A stretch of DNA of 64,000 nt from Flavobacteriales bacterium. GTDB taxonomy: Bacteria; Bacteroidota; Bacteroidia; Flavobacteriales_D; Crocinitomicaceae. Below are positions 9,562-18,512 of the stretch, piece after piece (the stretch's first letter is position 1; every line of letters starts with the position of its first letter). The position numbers and the translations under genes were made by a program. The stretch spans positions 62,001-126,000 of the forward strand of contig CANMHB010000006.1 of NCBI GenBank assembly GCA_947497485.1, read 5' to 3'. The notes beneath the pieces were generated by a model, which had not been told where the DNA came from, made no database searches, and worked only from the letters and a program-made list of their open reading frames with translations.

Positions 9562-9569
9562 TAATTTTG
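9562..9569 (+). promoter_or_regulatory. -7 box upstream of the comB-like gene
   Basis: TAATTTTG only 8 nt before the ATG at 9578, so the mRNA would have a very short leader or none. No TTG is seen at the usual -33 distance. Confidence 0.4.
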
Positions 9570-9577
9570 TAATACAA

Positions 9578-10300
9578 ATGGAAGATAATCGAAAACGCGT
9601 AGAAGTATGTTTCACTCCTGGTGAATACCCATATTACAAAGATGAATTCGAAATTGTTGTTGTAATTGATGTTCTTCGAGCTACTTCAGCAATATGTGCA
9701 GCATTTGAAAATGGCATAAAGTCAATAATTCCTGTTCCAACCGTTGAAGAAGCATGGGATTATAAATTAAAAGGCTATTTCGCGGGTGCCGAACGAAAAG
9801 GTAAAATTGTGGAAGGGTTTGATTTCGGAAATTCCCCTTTTGCATATATGCGCGATGATTTCAAAGGACAAGAAGTTGTTTTAACAACAACCAATGGTAC
9901 TAAGTCACTTGATGTTGCAAAAAATGCTGAAACTGTTGTTGTTGGGTCTTTTTTGAATCTTGAAGCTTTGAGTAAATGGCTCGAAATACAAAATAAAAAT
10001 GTGCTTTGCCTTTGTTCTGGTTGGCAAGATAAATTTAATTTGGAGGACACGATTTGTGGCGGTGCGATATCTGATTATCTTATTTCTACAGGAAAATACA
10101 CATCTATTGAAGATTCTTCCATTGCTGCAAAATACCTTTTCCTTTCAGCAAAAGATAATTACCTAGGATATCTAAAATCTAGTTCGCATAGAAGAAGATT
10201 GAAAAACTTAAATCTAAACGAAGACATCAAATATTGTCTAACACCTAATCAAACCGATGTTATTCCGATTCTCAAAGATGGTAAATTGGTTAAACTTTAA
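9578..10300 (+). CDS. 2-phosphosulfolactate phosphatase family protein (ComB-like)
   Basis: 240 residues matching the ComB family across its length: V-V-V-I-D-V-L-R-A-T-S-A near residues 27-38, the L-T-T-T-N-G-T segment near 102-108, and C-S-G-W / D-T-I-C-G-G-A toward the C-terminus. ComB removes phosphate from 2-phosphosulfolactate in archaeal coenzyme M synthesis and in bacterial sulfolactate metabolism. Most bacteria carrying the family do not make coenzyme M, so the true substrate here is open. The end overlaps the start of the following phospholipase-like gene, suggesting co-transcription. Confidence 0.85.
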   Translation: MEDNRKRVEVCFTPGEYPYYKDEFEIVVVIDVLRATSAICAAFENGIKSIIPVPTVEEAWDYKLKGYFAGAERKGKIVEGFDFGNSPFAYMRDDFKGQEVVLTTTNGTKSLDVAKNAETVVVGSFLNLEALSKWLEIQNKNVLCLCSGWQDKFNLEDTICGGAISDYLISTGKYTSIEDSSIAAKYLFLSAKDNYLGYLKSSSHRRRLKNLNLNEDIKYCLTPNQTDVIPILKDGKLVKL

Positions 10301-11285
10301 AAGGATTATTCTATTCTTGGTTTGTGGGATTTTCTCATTAAGTGGAATTTTTTATACTTACAAAACAACTTGGGGTTTCTTTGGTCATAAGCGAATTAAT
10401 CGAATTGCGGTTTTCACGCTGCCAACTGAAATGTTCGGATTTTACAAAGAACATCTCGAATATTTAACAGACCATGCAGTAGATCCCGATATGCGTCGCT
10501 ATGCGGTTGAAGGAGAAGCACAATGCCATTACATCGATTTGGATCATTACTATAAACCTGGTGAAAATCCTTTTGAGATCATCCCTAGAAGATGGAATGA
10601 TGCCATTGCTAAATTCACAGAAGATACACTTCAAGCCTATGGAATCGTGCCTTGGCATATTCAAGTCATGAAATTCAAACTGCAAAAAGCGTTTGAAACT
10701 AAAAATGTCGATTTAATTCTTAAATACTCTGCTGATATTGGGCATTACATCGGAGATTCCCATGTTCCATTACATACTACGGAAAACTACAACGGGCAAC
10801 TTACAGGGCAAAAAGGAATTCATGGACTCTGGGAAAGTCGTTTGGTAGAAATAAATGCCGAAGATTACGACTATTTTGTCGGCAAGGGTAAATACATTAA
10901 AAATGTTCTCGACTTCAGCTGGGACAATGTCAGGGATTCACACAATGCTTTAGATTCAGTTCTTAGAATTGAGAAAGAAATAACTTCCAATTTCCCTGCA
11001 GATCGAAAATATAGCTATGAGCAAAAAGGAAATGCAAATGTATCCGTTTATTCTCGTGAGTTTTGTGATTTGTATCACAAGAAATTAAACAACATGGTTG
11101 AACGTCGTCTGCGTGCTGCAATTTTAGCTGTTGGTTCTATTTGGTACACGGCATGGGTGGATGCTGGTCAGCCAGATTTATCCAAATTACAAGAAACTCC
11201 TCCTTCAGCAGAACTTCTAAAAGAATTTAAGGAATTAGACGCTCATTTCCACAATAGTCAGCATAAGGGAAGAATTTGCGATTGA
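10257..11285 (+). CDS. Zinc-dependent phospholipase C / S1-P1 nuclease-fold protein
   Basis: 342 residues. An N-terminal hydrophobic segment (about 16-35) is followed by W39-G-F-F-G-H44. If cleaved before Trp39, this gives the Trp1 and His6 zinc ligands seen in P1/S1 nucleases. Further on are H-Y-I-G-D-S-H-V-P-L-H and H-G-L-W-E, the other expected zinc-binding segments; the Glu in the last motif is the phospholipase C version (nucleases have Asp). It is probably a periplasmic or secreted hydrolase; lipid versus nucleic acid as substrate cannot be settled by reading. The ATG at 10257 overlaps comB by 44 nt; the in-frame ATG at 10278 is an equally good start. Confidence 0.82.
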   Translation: MLFRFSKMVNWLNFKRIILFLVCGIFSLSGIFYTYKTTWGFFGHKRINRIAVFTLPTEMFGFYKEHLEYLTDHAVDPDMRRYAVEGEAQCHYIDLDHYYKPGENPFEIIPRRWNDAIAKFTEDTLQAYGIVPWHIQVMKFKLQKAFETKNVDLILKYSADIGHYIGDSHVPLHTTENYNGQLTGQKGIHGLWESRLVEINAEDYDYFVGKGKYIKNVLDFSWDNVRDSHNALDSVLRIEKEITSNFPADRKYSYEQKGNANVSVYSREFCDLYHKKLNNMVERRLRAAILAVGSIWYTAWVDAGQPDLSKLQETPPSAELLKEFKELDAHFHNSQHKGRICD

Positions 11286-11308
11286 CGATAATTTCGTATT
11301 TTCATTAA

Positions 11309-12487
11309 ATGAAATACATTTCCCGAACAGTTTGGATTTTATCTCTAATTAGTTTATTTACCGATGCAGCCAGTGAAATGCTATATCCGGTCTTACCAAT
11401 TTATCTAGAATCTATTGGATTTTCAGTTTTATTCATAGGAGTTTTGGAAGGCATTGCTGAGGCCACTTCAGGCTTGAGTAAAGGATATTTCGGGAATCTA
11501 TCAGATTCTATTGGTAAAAGAATTCCATTTGTACAATTTGGCTACCTTCTAAGTTCTTTTTCAAGACCATTAATCGTACTATTTTCTGTTCCAATTTGGG
11601 TTCTTTTCACAAGAACTTTAGATCGTTTAGGAAAAGGAATTAGGACGGGAGCAAGAGATGCAATTTTATCTGAAGAATCTACTAATGGCAATAAAGCTTC
11701 AGTTTTTGGATTTCATCGATCAATGGATACACTTGGAGCAGTAATGGGACCATCTATAGCTTTGATCTATCTTTATTTTTATCCTGGAAATTATAAAACC
11801 ATATTTATTATCGCTTTTATACCTGGAATACTTTCAATTATTACTTCACTTTTTTTGAAAGAGAGCTCAAGTTTAAAAGGAAAAAATTCGAAAAAGAAAA
11901 TTGGTTTTTTTTCATTTCTAAATTATTGGAAATCAAGTGACATTCATTACAAAAAACTAGTTGTGGGACTGCTTTTATTTGCTTTAATAAATAGTTCCGA
12001 CGTATTTCTTCTATTGAAAGCAAAAGAATCAGGAATGAGTGAAGTTTTCGTAATCGGGTTATATATATTCTACAATTTAATGTATGCAATTTTCGCCTTT
12101 CCTTTGGGACGGATTGCTGATAAAATGGGAATTAAAACTATATATATAATTGGGCTAATCTGTTTTTCGATGGCCTATTTCGGAATAGCCTTATCAAATT
12201 CGAAAGTAGAATTTATTTCCTGCTTCATAATCTATGGAATTTTTTCTGCCGCCACAGAAGGAATATCAAAAGCATGGCTTACCTCAATTGTGGCAAAAGA
12301 AAACACTGGAACAGCAATTGGTTTTTACACAGGTTTTCAAAGTATTTGTACACTTCTAGCGAGTAGTTTAACCGGAATAATATGGTATAATTTCGGATCT
12401 TTAATTACACTTTGTTCAATCGCATTTTGCGCAGTATTAATTGCCATTTATTTCTTAAGGCTTAAGGTTCGAAAAAATCTCTTTTAA
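11309..12487 (+). CDS. MFS transporter
   Basis: 392 residues, almost entirely hydrophobic helices (about 11-12). The first loop has G-Y-F-G-N-L-S-D-S-I-G-K-R, matching the MFS loop 2-3 signature G-x-x-x-D-x-x-G-R/K-R. Helix 4 has R-T-L-D-R-L-G-K-G-I-R-T-G-A-R-D-A, a segment seen in a subfamily of uncharacterised bacterial MFS carriers. A second copy of the signature (G-R-I-A-D-K-M-G) opens the C-terminal half. The substrate cannot be read from the sequence. It starts 23 nt after the phospholipase-like gene, so it may belong to the same transcript. Confidence 0.88.
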   Translation: MKYISRTVWILSLISLFTDAASEMLYPVLPIYLESIGFSVLFIGVLEGIAEATSGLSKGYFGNLSDSIGKRIPFVQFGYLLSSFSRPLIVLFSVPIWVLFTRTLDRLGKGIRTGARDAILSEESTNGNKASVFGFHRSMDTLGAVMGPSIALIYLYFYPGNYKTIFIIAFIPGILSIITSLFLKESSSLKGKNSKKKIGFFSFLNYWKSSDIHYKKLVVGLLLFALINSSDVFLLLKAKESGMSEVFVIGLYIFYNLMYAIFAFPLGRIADKMGIKTIYIIGLICFSMAYFGIALSNSKVEFISCFIIYGIFSAATEGISKAWLTSIVAKENTGTAIGFYTGFQSICTLLASSLTGIIWYNFGSLITLCSIAFCAVLIAIYFLRLKVRKNLF

Positions 12488-12511
12488 CATTTTGATTGTT
12501 GCCAAATCAAT

Positions 12512-14338
12512 TCAAGGCTTCATTTTATTTTCTACCAACGACGTTGAATATTGCTGATATATCGCCTTAATAAAACGTATCTTCTTCTTTTCTTTAAGTG
12601 TCCATTTTATTTTACGCTTATCGTTCCAGGTTAATGGCTCATAGCCCTTTTCAAAAGCGATTAAATTTTCCGTTGAATAAGCAATTTTTGGCAACTTTTT
12701 ATAAGAAAAACAGGAAATCCCACATGCAAAAAACGCAGTTTCAATATTCAATAAATCCAAAGTTGTAGGAAGAATATCAATCTGTTGAAAAGGTTTTCCT
12801 GATTTCATTTTTGGCAACTTACCACTTGGGTGATAAAATGCAATCGGAATTCGATGTGACCATTCCAACGACGTTCGATCTGAACGACTTGTAGGCCCCA
12901 CATGATCAGCGCAAAAAATAAATAAAGTATTTTCAAACCAATCTTGCTTTTGTGCTTTTTCCCAAAAGGATTTAAATGCAAAATCAACATAACTGATTGT
13001 CGCACAAAGAGGGTCTGGTCCACGCGTGACTTTCTTTTTAAATTCTTTTGGAATTGTAAATGGATGGTGTGAAGATAGTGTAAAAATCATTGAGAAAAAT
13101 GGTTTTTTTAATTCATCCATTCGATCAATCGACCAATTCATAAAATGATGATCCATGATTCCCCAATTTCCATCATAATGCTTGTCGTTATTATATTCTT
13201 TTCTTCCAAAATAATGATCAAAACCAACAGCCGAAGCATAAGCGTCAAAACGCATCGATCCGTTGCTCGCCCCATGAAAAAATGCAGATTCATAACCCTC
13301 CTGTTTCAAAATACTTGGGAAACCCTGAAATTGATTCGAACTATAGGAAGAAAGAATAAAACTTTCGTTCATCCAGGTTGGAATAGAAGAAACTACAGTT
13401 GGAAGCGCGTCCATGGAAGTTCTTGCATTGGCGATTCCGTAATCAAAATACATGGATTGATTCAAAATAGAATCTAAATAAGGAGAGTAACTTTCTGGAC
13501 TCGCAGGTCCGGAATACATCGTTCCAAAGCTTTCAAGAAGAATGAAAACAACATTTGGTTTTCCCTTTAAAATGTTTTGTGGTTGGGATTTCTGAATTGG
13601 ATTAAAGAGTCTATTAACCTCCTTCTCTGAAAAATATTTTTTGGCCTCTACCCCAACAAAATCATACGTTTTAATGATCGTAAATGCAGAATTAAGAACG
13701 GCAGGAGAATTTTTCAAAGAACAATAATTCGTTGACTCAATAATTCCAATTGGTTTTAATTGAAATCCTCCGCGACCTATAACAATCGATAAAAATATAC
13801 CGAACAAAAATCCAATCCATGAACCGAAACTTTTCGGATCAGAAACAGGCTTTTTTACCTTAAAATACACGAACAAAATTCCACACAATGAGATAATATA
13901 AAAAAGAATCAACCACCAAAATTCCAATAAGAACTCACCGGCTAAACTTCCTGTTTCAGGATTGTTCAACATGTAAATTAAATAATCATAACTCGTTCGT
14001 TTTTCAGTATATGAAAAATAAGCCACGTCCCATGCATTGAAGAAAAATATCAAGGCAGAAGTCAAGATAAATAAGAACGTCAGAATATAACTTTTGATCT
14101 TTTCAACTTTTTCCCCTAATGGAATTAAAAAAAGGATAATGAAGGGTAAAAAATATAAGGCAATTGTAATGGCATCAAACCAAATCCCTATAACATGCTC
14201 ATAAAAGCCAAAATCACTAAAAGATTTAGAATTCGTGATCAATAATAATATTCTGTAAAGTTCTAAAACGATTAGAACCAAACTTAACTTAATCAATAAG
14301 TTAATACCATTATTTCGACGAATCAATTCGGTTTTCAA
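12512..14338 (-). CDS. LTA-synthase/sulfatase-fold membrane enzyme
   Basis: 608 residues. Five N-terminal transmembrane helices (to about residue 205) precede a periplasmic alkaline-phosphatase-superfamily domain: P-N-V-V-F-I-L-L-E-S-F-G with a following Thr as likely nucleophile, S-S-H-H-P-F, and F-C-A-D-H-V-G-P for metal binding. Relatives transfer phosphoglycerol or phosphoethanolamine to envelope glycans or lipids. Gram-negative Bacteroidota lack lipoteichoic acid, so the acceptor is unknown. The start is a TTG at 14338, one base after the E1 stop; no ATG occurs before the first helix, so translation is probably coupled to the E1 gene. Confidence 0.85.
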   Translation of the reverse strand: MKTELIRRNNGINLLIKLSLVLIVLELYRILLLITNSKSFSDFGFYEHVIGIWFDAITIALYFLPFIILFLIPLGEKVEKIKSYILTFLFILTSALIFFFNAWDVAYFSYTEKRTSYDYLIYMLNNPETGSLAGEFLLEFWWLILFYIISLCGILFVYFKVKKPVSDPKSFGSWIGFLFGIFLSIVIGRGGFQLKPIGIIESTNYCSLKNSPAVLNSAFTIIKTYDFVGVEAKKYFSEKEVNRLFNPIQKSQPQNILKGKPNVVFILLESFGTMYSGPASPESYSPYLDSILNQSMYFDYGIANARTSMDALPTVVSSIPTWMNESFILSSYSSNQFQGFPSILKQEGYESAFFHGASNGSMRFDAYASAVGFDHYFGRKEYNNDKHYDGNWGIMDHHFMNWSIDRMDELKKPFFSMIFTLSSHHPFTIPKEFKKKVTRGPDPLCATISYVDFAFKSFWEKAQKQDWFENTLFIFCADHVGPTSRSDRTSLEWSHRIPIAFYHPSGKLPKMKSGKPFQQIDILPTTLDLLNIETAFFACGISCFSYKKLPKIAYSTENLIAFEKGYEPLTWNDKRKIKWTLKEKKKIRFIKAIYQQYSTSLVENKMKP

Positions 14339-14339
14339 A

Positions 14340-16340
14340 TTAATAGTTCAAAAGCTTTTCAACGGCTTCAGACAATCTATCTTGTGGTAAAAATTGCTTT
14401 TCCAATGAAACAGCGAAGGGAACTGGTGTATCAAGTGAAGCCACGCGAAGAACTGGAGCATCTAAACTTTCAAAGCAATTTTCATTAATCAAAGCTACGA
14501 TTTCACCACCTATTCCTCCAGTTAGGCAATCTTCATGCAGAACGATAACTTTTCCTGTTTTACGAACAGCAGAATAGATTGCATCCTGATCCAATGGTAA
14601 TAGCGTTCTTAAATCGAGAATTTCGATCGATAAATCTTTTCTAGCTTCAACTAGTTCCAACGCCCAATGAACACCCAAGCCATAAGTGATTATGGTAATA
14701 TCATTTCCTGCACTTACATTTCTTGCTTTCCCAATTTCAACTGTGTAGTAATCATCAGAAACATCTTCTTTCAAGCTGCGATAAAGATACTTGTGCTCGA
14801 AATAAATAACTGGATTCGGATCCTCAATGGCCGCATTCAAAAGTCCCTTTGCATCCGATGGTGTTGAAGGATATACTACTTTCAAACCCGGTGTATGAAA
14901 AAACCAAGCCTCATTACTTTGTGAATGGAAAGGTCCAGCAGCTGTACCCGCACCAGTTGGCATTCTTACAACAACATCTGCATTTTGACCCCAACGCCAA
15001 TGAATTTTAGCCAAATTATTAATGATTTGATTAAAACCACAAGTTACAAAATCAGCAAACTGCATCTCAACCATTGCTTTCATTCCTGAAATCGAAAGAC
15101 CAAGTCCGGTTCCAACAATCGCAGATTCACATAATGGTGTGTTTCGAACGCGATCTTTACCAAACTTATCAACCAATCCTTCCGTGACTTTAAACGCACC
15201 ACCATATTCTGCAATATCTTGCCCCATTAAAACCAATTCGGGATGTTTTTCCATGGATTGAATTAAGGCATCTTGAATTGCGTCAATGAATCGCTTTTCA
15301 GAACTATTTCCAGACGGAACAATTACATTTTGATTGAACGGCGCGTAAACATCATTCAATTCAATTTGCAAATTAGCTTCAATTGCCGATTCAGCTTGAG
15401 CTTCCTCAAAACCTTTCTGAATTTCTTCTTTGAATGAATTTTTTATTTCCGACTCTAAATCATCAGTCAGGATGCCCAATTCTTTTAGGTAAAGTTCATA
15501 ATTAGAAACAGGATCTTTTAAAGCCCATTGGTCCTGCAGACCTTCTGGATAATATTTTGTTCCTGATGATTCCTCGTGTCCGCGCATTCTAAAAGTCATC
15601 AATTCCAACAAATAAGGTTTTGGGTCTTTTCGAATTTCATCGTTTATTTTCCGTACAGTGCGAATCACTTCTAAAACATTATTTCCATCAACCTGAATGG
15701 CATTCATTCCATAACCAATTCCTTTGTCGATGAATTGCTTACAACGAAATTGCTCAACAGATGGCGTAGAAAGCCCCCAACAATTGTTTTCAACACAAAA
15801 AATAACAGGTAAATCCCAAACAGCAGCAACATTTAATGACTCGTGAAAATCACCCTCAGATGCACCTCCATCGCCTGTAAAAACAATTGTTGATTTATTG
15901 TTTTTTTGAATTTTGTTTGCAAGGGCAATTCCATCGGCAATTCCTAATTGTGGGCCAAGATGCGAAATCATTCCAACTAACTTGTGTTCTTGTGTTCCAA
16001 AGTGAAAAGACCGATCTCTTCCTTTTGTAAATCCTGAATTTTTACCTTGAAATTGAGCAAACAATCTTTTTAACGGAATATCACGCGTTGTAAAAATACC
16101 CAGATTTCGGTGCATAGGAAGGATATACTCATCTGAATCCATTGCATATGCACATCCAACAGAAATACCTTCTTGTCCCCAGCCAGAAAACCATTTTGTT
16201 ATTTTACCCTGACGAAGAAGTATAAGCATTTTTTCTTCTATCAACCTAGGTTTTAGTAACTTCTTATATATTGACAATAGCTCTTGATCATCGAATCCTT
16301 CGCGGTTGAATTCAATGTTTCTTTTCTCCAATATTTCCAT
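14340..16340 (-). CDS. 2-oxoacid dehydrogenase E1, alpha and beta subunits fused
   Basis: 666 residues. The alpha part (about 1-330) has the thiamine diphosphate motif G-D-G-G-A-S-E-G-D-F-H-E-S-L-N ending in E-N-N; the beta part (about 345-666) begins R-F-I-D-A-I-Q-D-A-L and ends with the transketolase C-terminal segment. In Bacteroidota such fused E1 proteins are usually annotated as branched-chain 2-oxoacid or 2-oxoisovalerate dehydrogenase E1, which I consider likely but unproven. It needs an E2 and the LpdA E3. The start ATG at 16340 is clear. The downstream LTA-synthase-like gene follows with a 1-nt gap, an unrelated partner. Confidence 0.9.
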   Translation of the reverse strand: MEILEKRNIEFNREGFDDQELLSIYKKLLKPRLIEEKMLILLRQGKITKWFSGWGQEGISVGCAYAMDSDEYILPMHRNLGIFTTRDIPLKRLFAQFQGKNSGFTKGRDRSFHFGTQEHKLVGMISHLGPQLGIADGIALANKIQKNNKSTIVFTGDGGASEGDFHESLNVAAVWDLPVIFCVENNCWGLSTPSVEQFRCKQFIDKGIGYGMNAIQVDGNNVLEVIRTVRKINDEIRKDPKPYLLELMTFRMRGHEESSGTKYYPEGLQDQWALKDPVSNYELYLKELGILTDDLESEIKNSFKEEIQKGFEEAQAESAIEANLQIELNDVYAPFNQNVIVPSGNSSEKRFIDAIQDALIQSMEKHPELVLMGQDIAEYGGAFKVTEGLVDKFGKDRVRNTPLCESAIVGTGLGLSISGMKAMVEMQFADFVTCGFNQIINNLAKIHWRWGQNADVVVRMPTGAGTAAGPFHSQSNEAWFFHTPGLKVVYPSTPSDAKGLLNAAIEDPNPVIYFEHKYLYRSLKEDVSDDYYTVEIGKARNVSAGNDITIITYGLGVHWALELVEARKDLSIEILDLRTLLPLDQDAIYSAVRKTGKVIVLHEDCLTGGIGGEIVALINENCFESLDAPVLRVASLDTPVPFAVSLEKQFLPQDRLSEAVEKLLNY

Positions 16341-16369
16341 GAAATTCTATGATTATTTTTTAGATGAAA

Positions 16370-16918
16370 TTAGATTTTCATCCCCTTAACTACACGCTCC
16401 TTACGTTTCGTTTTTTGCAGTTTTTTACGAACAACCAACAAATGAGCTCCACGTGCACTTCCTCTTGTTAAGTCTACTTTGTAAACTTCTCCACCATAAT
16501 TAATTTTTGGACCTCCTTGGGCATTCCAATCAGCATCTAAAAAATAACGTTTACTACCTGCATTTTCAGATTTCACGACAAATGGGATAACTTTATTCTC
16601 TCCATTTTCGAAGCGCACTTTTATTTCACCCTTTGAACCATAACTATCAAAAATACAACGCGTTCCAGCAGGAACAATCACAGACTCACTTTCACTACTT
16701 GAATTAACAACCAACGTTCCATTGTCAGTAGTATTTGAATTATCAGATTTAACCTCCTGGTTTAAAATAATCGTGTGAGATATAAAAAACTGAACTTTAC
16801 CCATTTTTTCTTCGTTATCTAAAGCAAATTCATCTCGAACTTGGTTCGTGTATGGAACTTTTACTCCGCAAGAAGCAATTAAAAAAGTAACGATTGAAAG
16901 AAAAATCAAATGTTTCAT
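16370..16918 (-). CDS. Small lipoprotein of unknown function
   Basis: 182 residues. A signal peptide with lipobox I14-A15-S16-C17 shows it is a lipoprotein. The rest is mainly beta-strand-like with a Ser/Asn-rich loop near 65-77 and a strongly basic C-terminus (R-K-K-L-Q-K-T-K-R-K). I recognise no named family. It lies 29 nt upstream of the fused E1 gene on the same strand and may share its transcript. A -7-like TAATTTTG box is present on the minus strand at 16942-16935, 16 nt before the start. Confidence 0.75.
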   Translation of the reverse strand: MKHLIFLSIVTFLIASCGVKVPYTNQVRDEFALDNEEKMGKVQFFISHTIILNQEVKSDNSNTTDNGTLVVNSSSESESVIVPAGTRCIFDSYGSKGEIKVRFENGENKVIPFVVKSENAGSKRYFLDADWNAQGGPKINYGGEVYKVDLTRGSARGAHLLVVRKKLQKTKRKERVVKGMKI

Positions 16919-17000
16919 ACAATATTTTTTTTTGCAAAATTAAATAAAATGATTGTGCTTGAGTGATATCAGAATGATTATTTGTAATTATTTTTGATTA

Positions 17001-17639
17001 ATGCAAATTACCTTTAAAATTCTTGGATTCATTCTATTACTGGTCTTCTTTTATTCATGTAATGGAAATAAAGTAGAGGACACAATCAAACTCGATGATA
17101 TTCGACCGAAAGCAGAAAATAAAGAAGATAAGGCGAGTGAAACTACAATCGATTCAACCATTATGATACTCAAAACCTATAAAAGTGACTCTTTTGATCT
17201 AAAACTTAGTAGGTTGGAATTTAAGAAAGCAACAACTTTCCTAAGTCGTTTCCCAAATAAAGAAAATGGTTTAAGAAATTTAATTGGTGAAGACACGACT
17301 AAAGTCTTCAATCATGAGTATTATATTTACAAAGACTCAACTCAGATGAAAAATGCATTTTTTAATTGGCTCGATTGTAATGGAACAGAATGCATAAGTA
17401 TCAAATTGTATGATGAATGTAAAATAGATGCAATAAATAATCTAATGGTCGTTTGTACAAATAATTCCATTGATATTATTCGAAGTTTAAAAACAATTAA
17501 ACCAGAAGAATGGATTTCTTTTGTTCGTTTTTCTAGACAAAGTAAAGACATCAAGTATATTATTTATCAGAAAAAAAATCAAAAAGCCAAATGGCTCGAT
17601 TTCAAAGATTTTAAACTGGTTCCAAAAAAGACAAAATGA
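17001..17639 (+). CDS. Putative lipoprotein, unknown function
   Basis: 212 residues with an N-terminal hydrophobic signal ending at Cys20 (F-Y-S-C, a weak lipobox) and a Lys/Glu-rich linker to about residue 50. The remaining part has mixed alpha/beta character with two Cys-containing segments (N-W-L-D-C-N-G-T-E-C, Y-D-E-C). No family is recognised. Its stop codon overlaps the next start (ATGA, 4 nt), so the two genes are translationally linked. A TATTTTTG box at 16989-16996 ends only 4 nt before the ATG, so either the mRNA is leaderless or this box is not the promoter. Confidence 0.72.
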   Translation: MQITFKILGFILLLVFFYSCNGNKVEDTIKLDDIRPKAENKEDKASETTIDSTIMILKTYKSDSFDLKLSRLEFKKATTFLSRFPNKENGLRNLIGEDTTKVFNHEYYIYKDSTQMKNAFFNWLDCNGTECISIKLYDECKIDAINNLMVVCTNNSIDIIRSLKTIKPEEWISFVRFSRQSKDIKYIIYQKKNQKAKWLDFKDFKLVPKKTK

Positions 17640-17971
17640 AATTGTTAAACAGAGGATTTATTAGCGTCAAGCCAACCGAAGAATTTTCAAAGTGGAAAAT
17701 TAAAAATTCGGATGATGAAATAATTGAATCTATAAATGCTGAAGCCACAATCTACTTGATTGAAGAAGATTTTTGGGATGACGCCGATATGATAAACAAA
17801 TACTTTAAAAAAATTGCAAACCAAGAATTTACGAATGTAACACCGAACCTCGAAAATTGGCCAAAAATGGAGAATCCTGAAGATTTTCACCTATTTTTCG
17901 ATGCCGAATTAGGTTCATTCGTTTTCGATTTACTAAAAACACAAATAGAATCTGAAACAATTAAATCATAA
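17636..17971 (+). CDS. Hypothetical acidic cytosolic protein
   Basis: 111 residues, no signal peptide, acidic, with a run E-E-D-F-W-D-D-A-D in the middle. No family is recognised. It overlaps the preceding lipoprotein gene by 4 nt and converges with the CYTH gene, overlapping its 3' end by 6 nt. A paired function with the lipoprotein is possible from the overlap alone. Confidence 0.65.
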   Translation: MKLLNRGFISVKPTEEFSKWKIKNSDDEIIESINAEATIYLIEEDFWDDADMINKYFKKIANQEFTNVTPNLENWPKMENPEDFHLFFDAELGSFVFDLLKTQIESETIKS

Positions 17972-18412
17972 TTTCTTAATTAATTCAGCATTAAAATAAT
18001 TTTTATCAAAAGTCACTTCTTTCCCTATCCAATCAGGTAGTTTAAAATTAAAATTCTCATCTGGTAATTCAATTTCAGCAATGAAAAGTCCCGATAATGA
18101 ACCTTCAAAAACATCTATTTCCCATTTCAACCCATCTATCTCCTTATAATAACGCTTTTTCGAAAGGATTTTCAACCCAAATTTCTCAATGATTTCTATT
18201 GCCTCTTGTTTCGGAATTTGATATTCAAATTCATCTCGCGTAATTCCAACAAGATTTCCTTTAATGGTTAGAAAAGCTCTGTCATTTTTAATTCGTACCC
18301 GCAATGATTTGGTCGTTTCATTGAATAAATAAGATTGTTGGATTATGTCAAATGGACAGTCTTGAATAACCGAAAAATCCTTTACCAAAAACTTACGTTC
18401 TATTTCCTTCAT
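17966..18412 (-). CDS. CYTH-domain protein (inorganic triphosphatase-like)
   Basis: 148 residues from the ATG at 18412. It opens with M-K-E-I-E-R-K-F-L-V, the CYTH signature (E-x-E-x-K), followed by alternating charged strands (R-V-R-I-K, F-L-T-I-K-G, E-F-E-Y, K-R-Y, W-E-I-D-V-F-E-G, A-E-I-E-L) that line the triphosphate tunnel. Bacterial single-domain members hydrolyse inorganic tripolyphosphate or related compounds with Mg or Mn. An in-frame TTG 18 nt upstream is a poorer start because E-I-E-R-K normally lies at the very N-terminus. Confidence 0.88.
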   Translation of the reverse strand: MKEIERKFLVKDFSVIQDCPFDIIQQSYLFNETTKSLRVRIKNDRAFLTIKGNLVGITRDEFEYQIPKQEAIEIIEKFGLKILSKKRYYKEIDGLKWEIDVFEGSLSGLFIAEIELPDENFNFKLPDWIGKEVTFDKNYFNAELIKKL

Positions 18413-18512
18413 TGCTTCAATTTTGAACAAAGATATCGTTGTTAAAAGAATGTTGACTTCAAAATAATTCCAAACGGATTAAAAACTTAAATTTGAATTC
18501 CACGAAAAGTAT

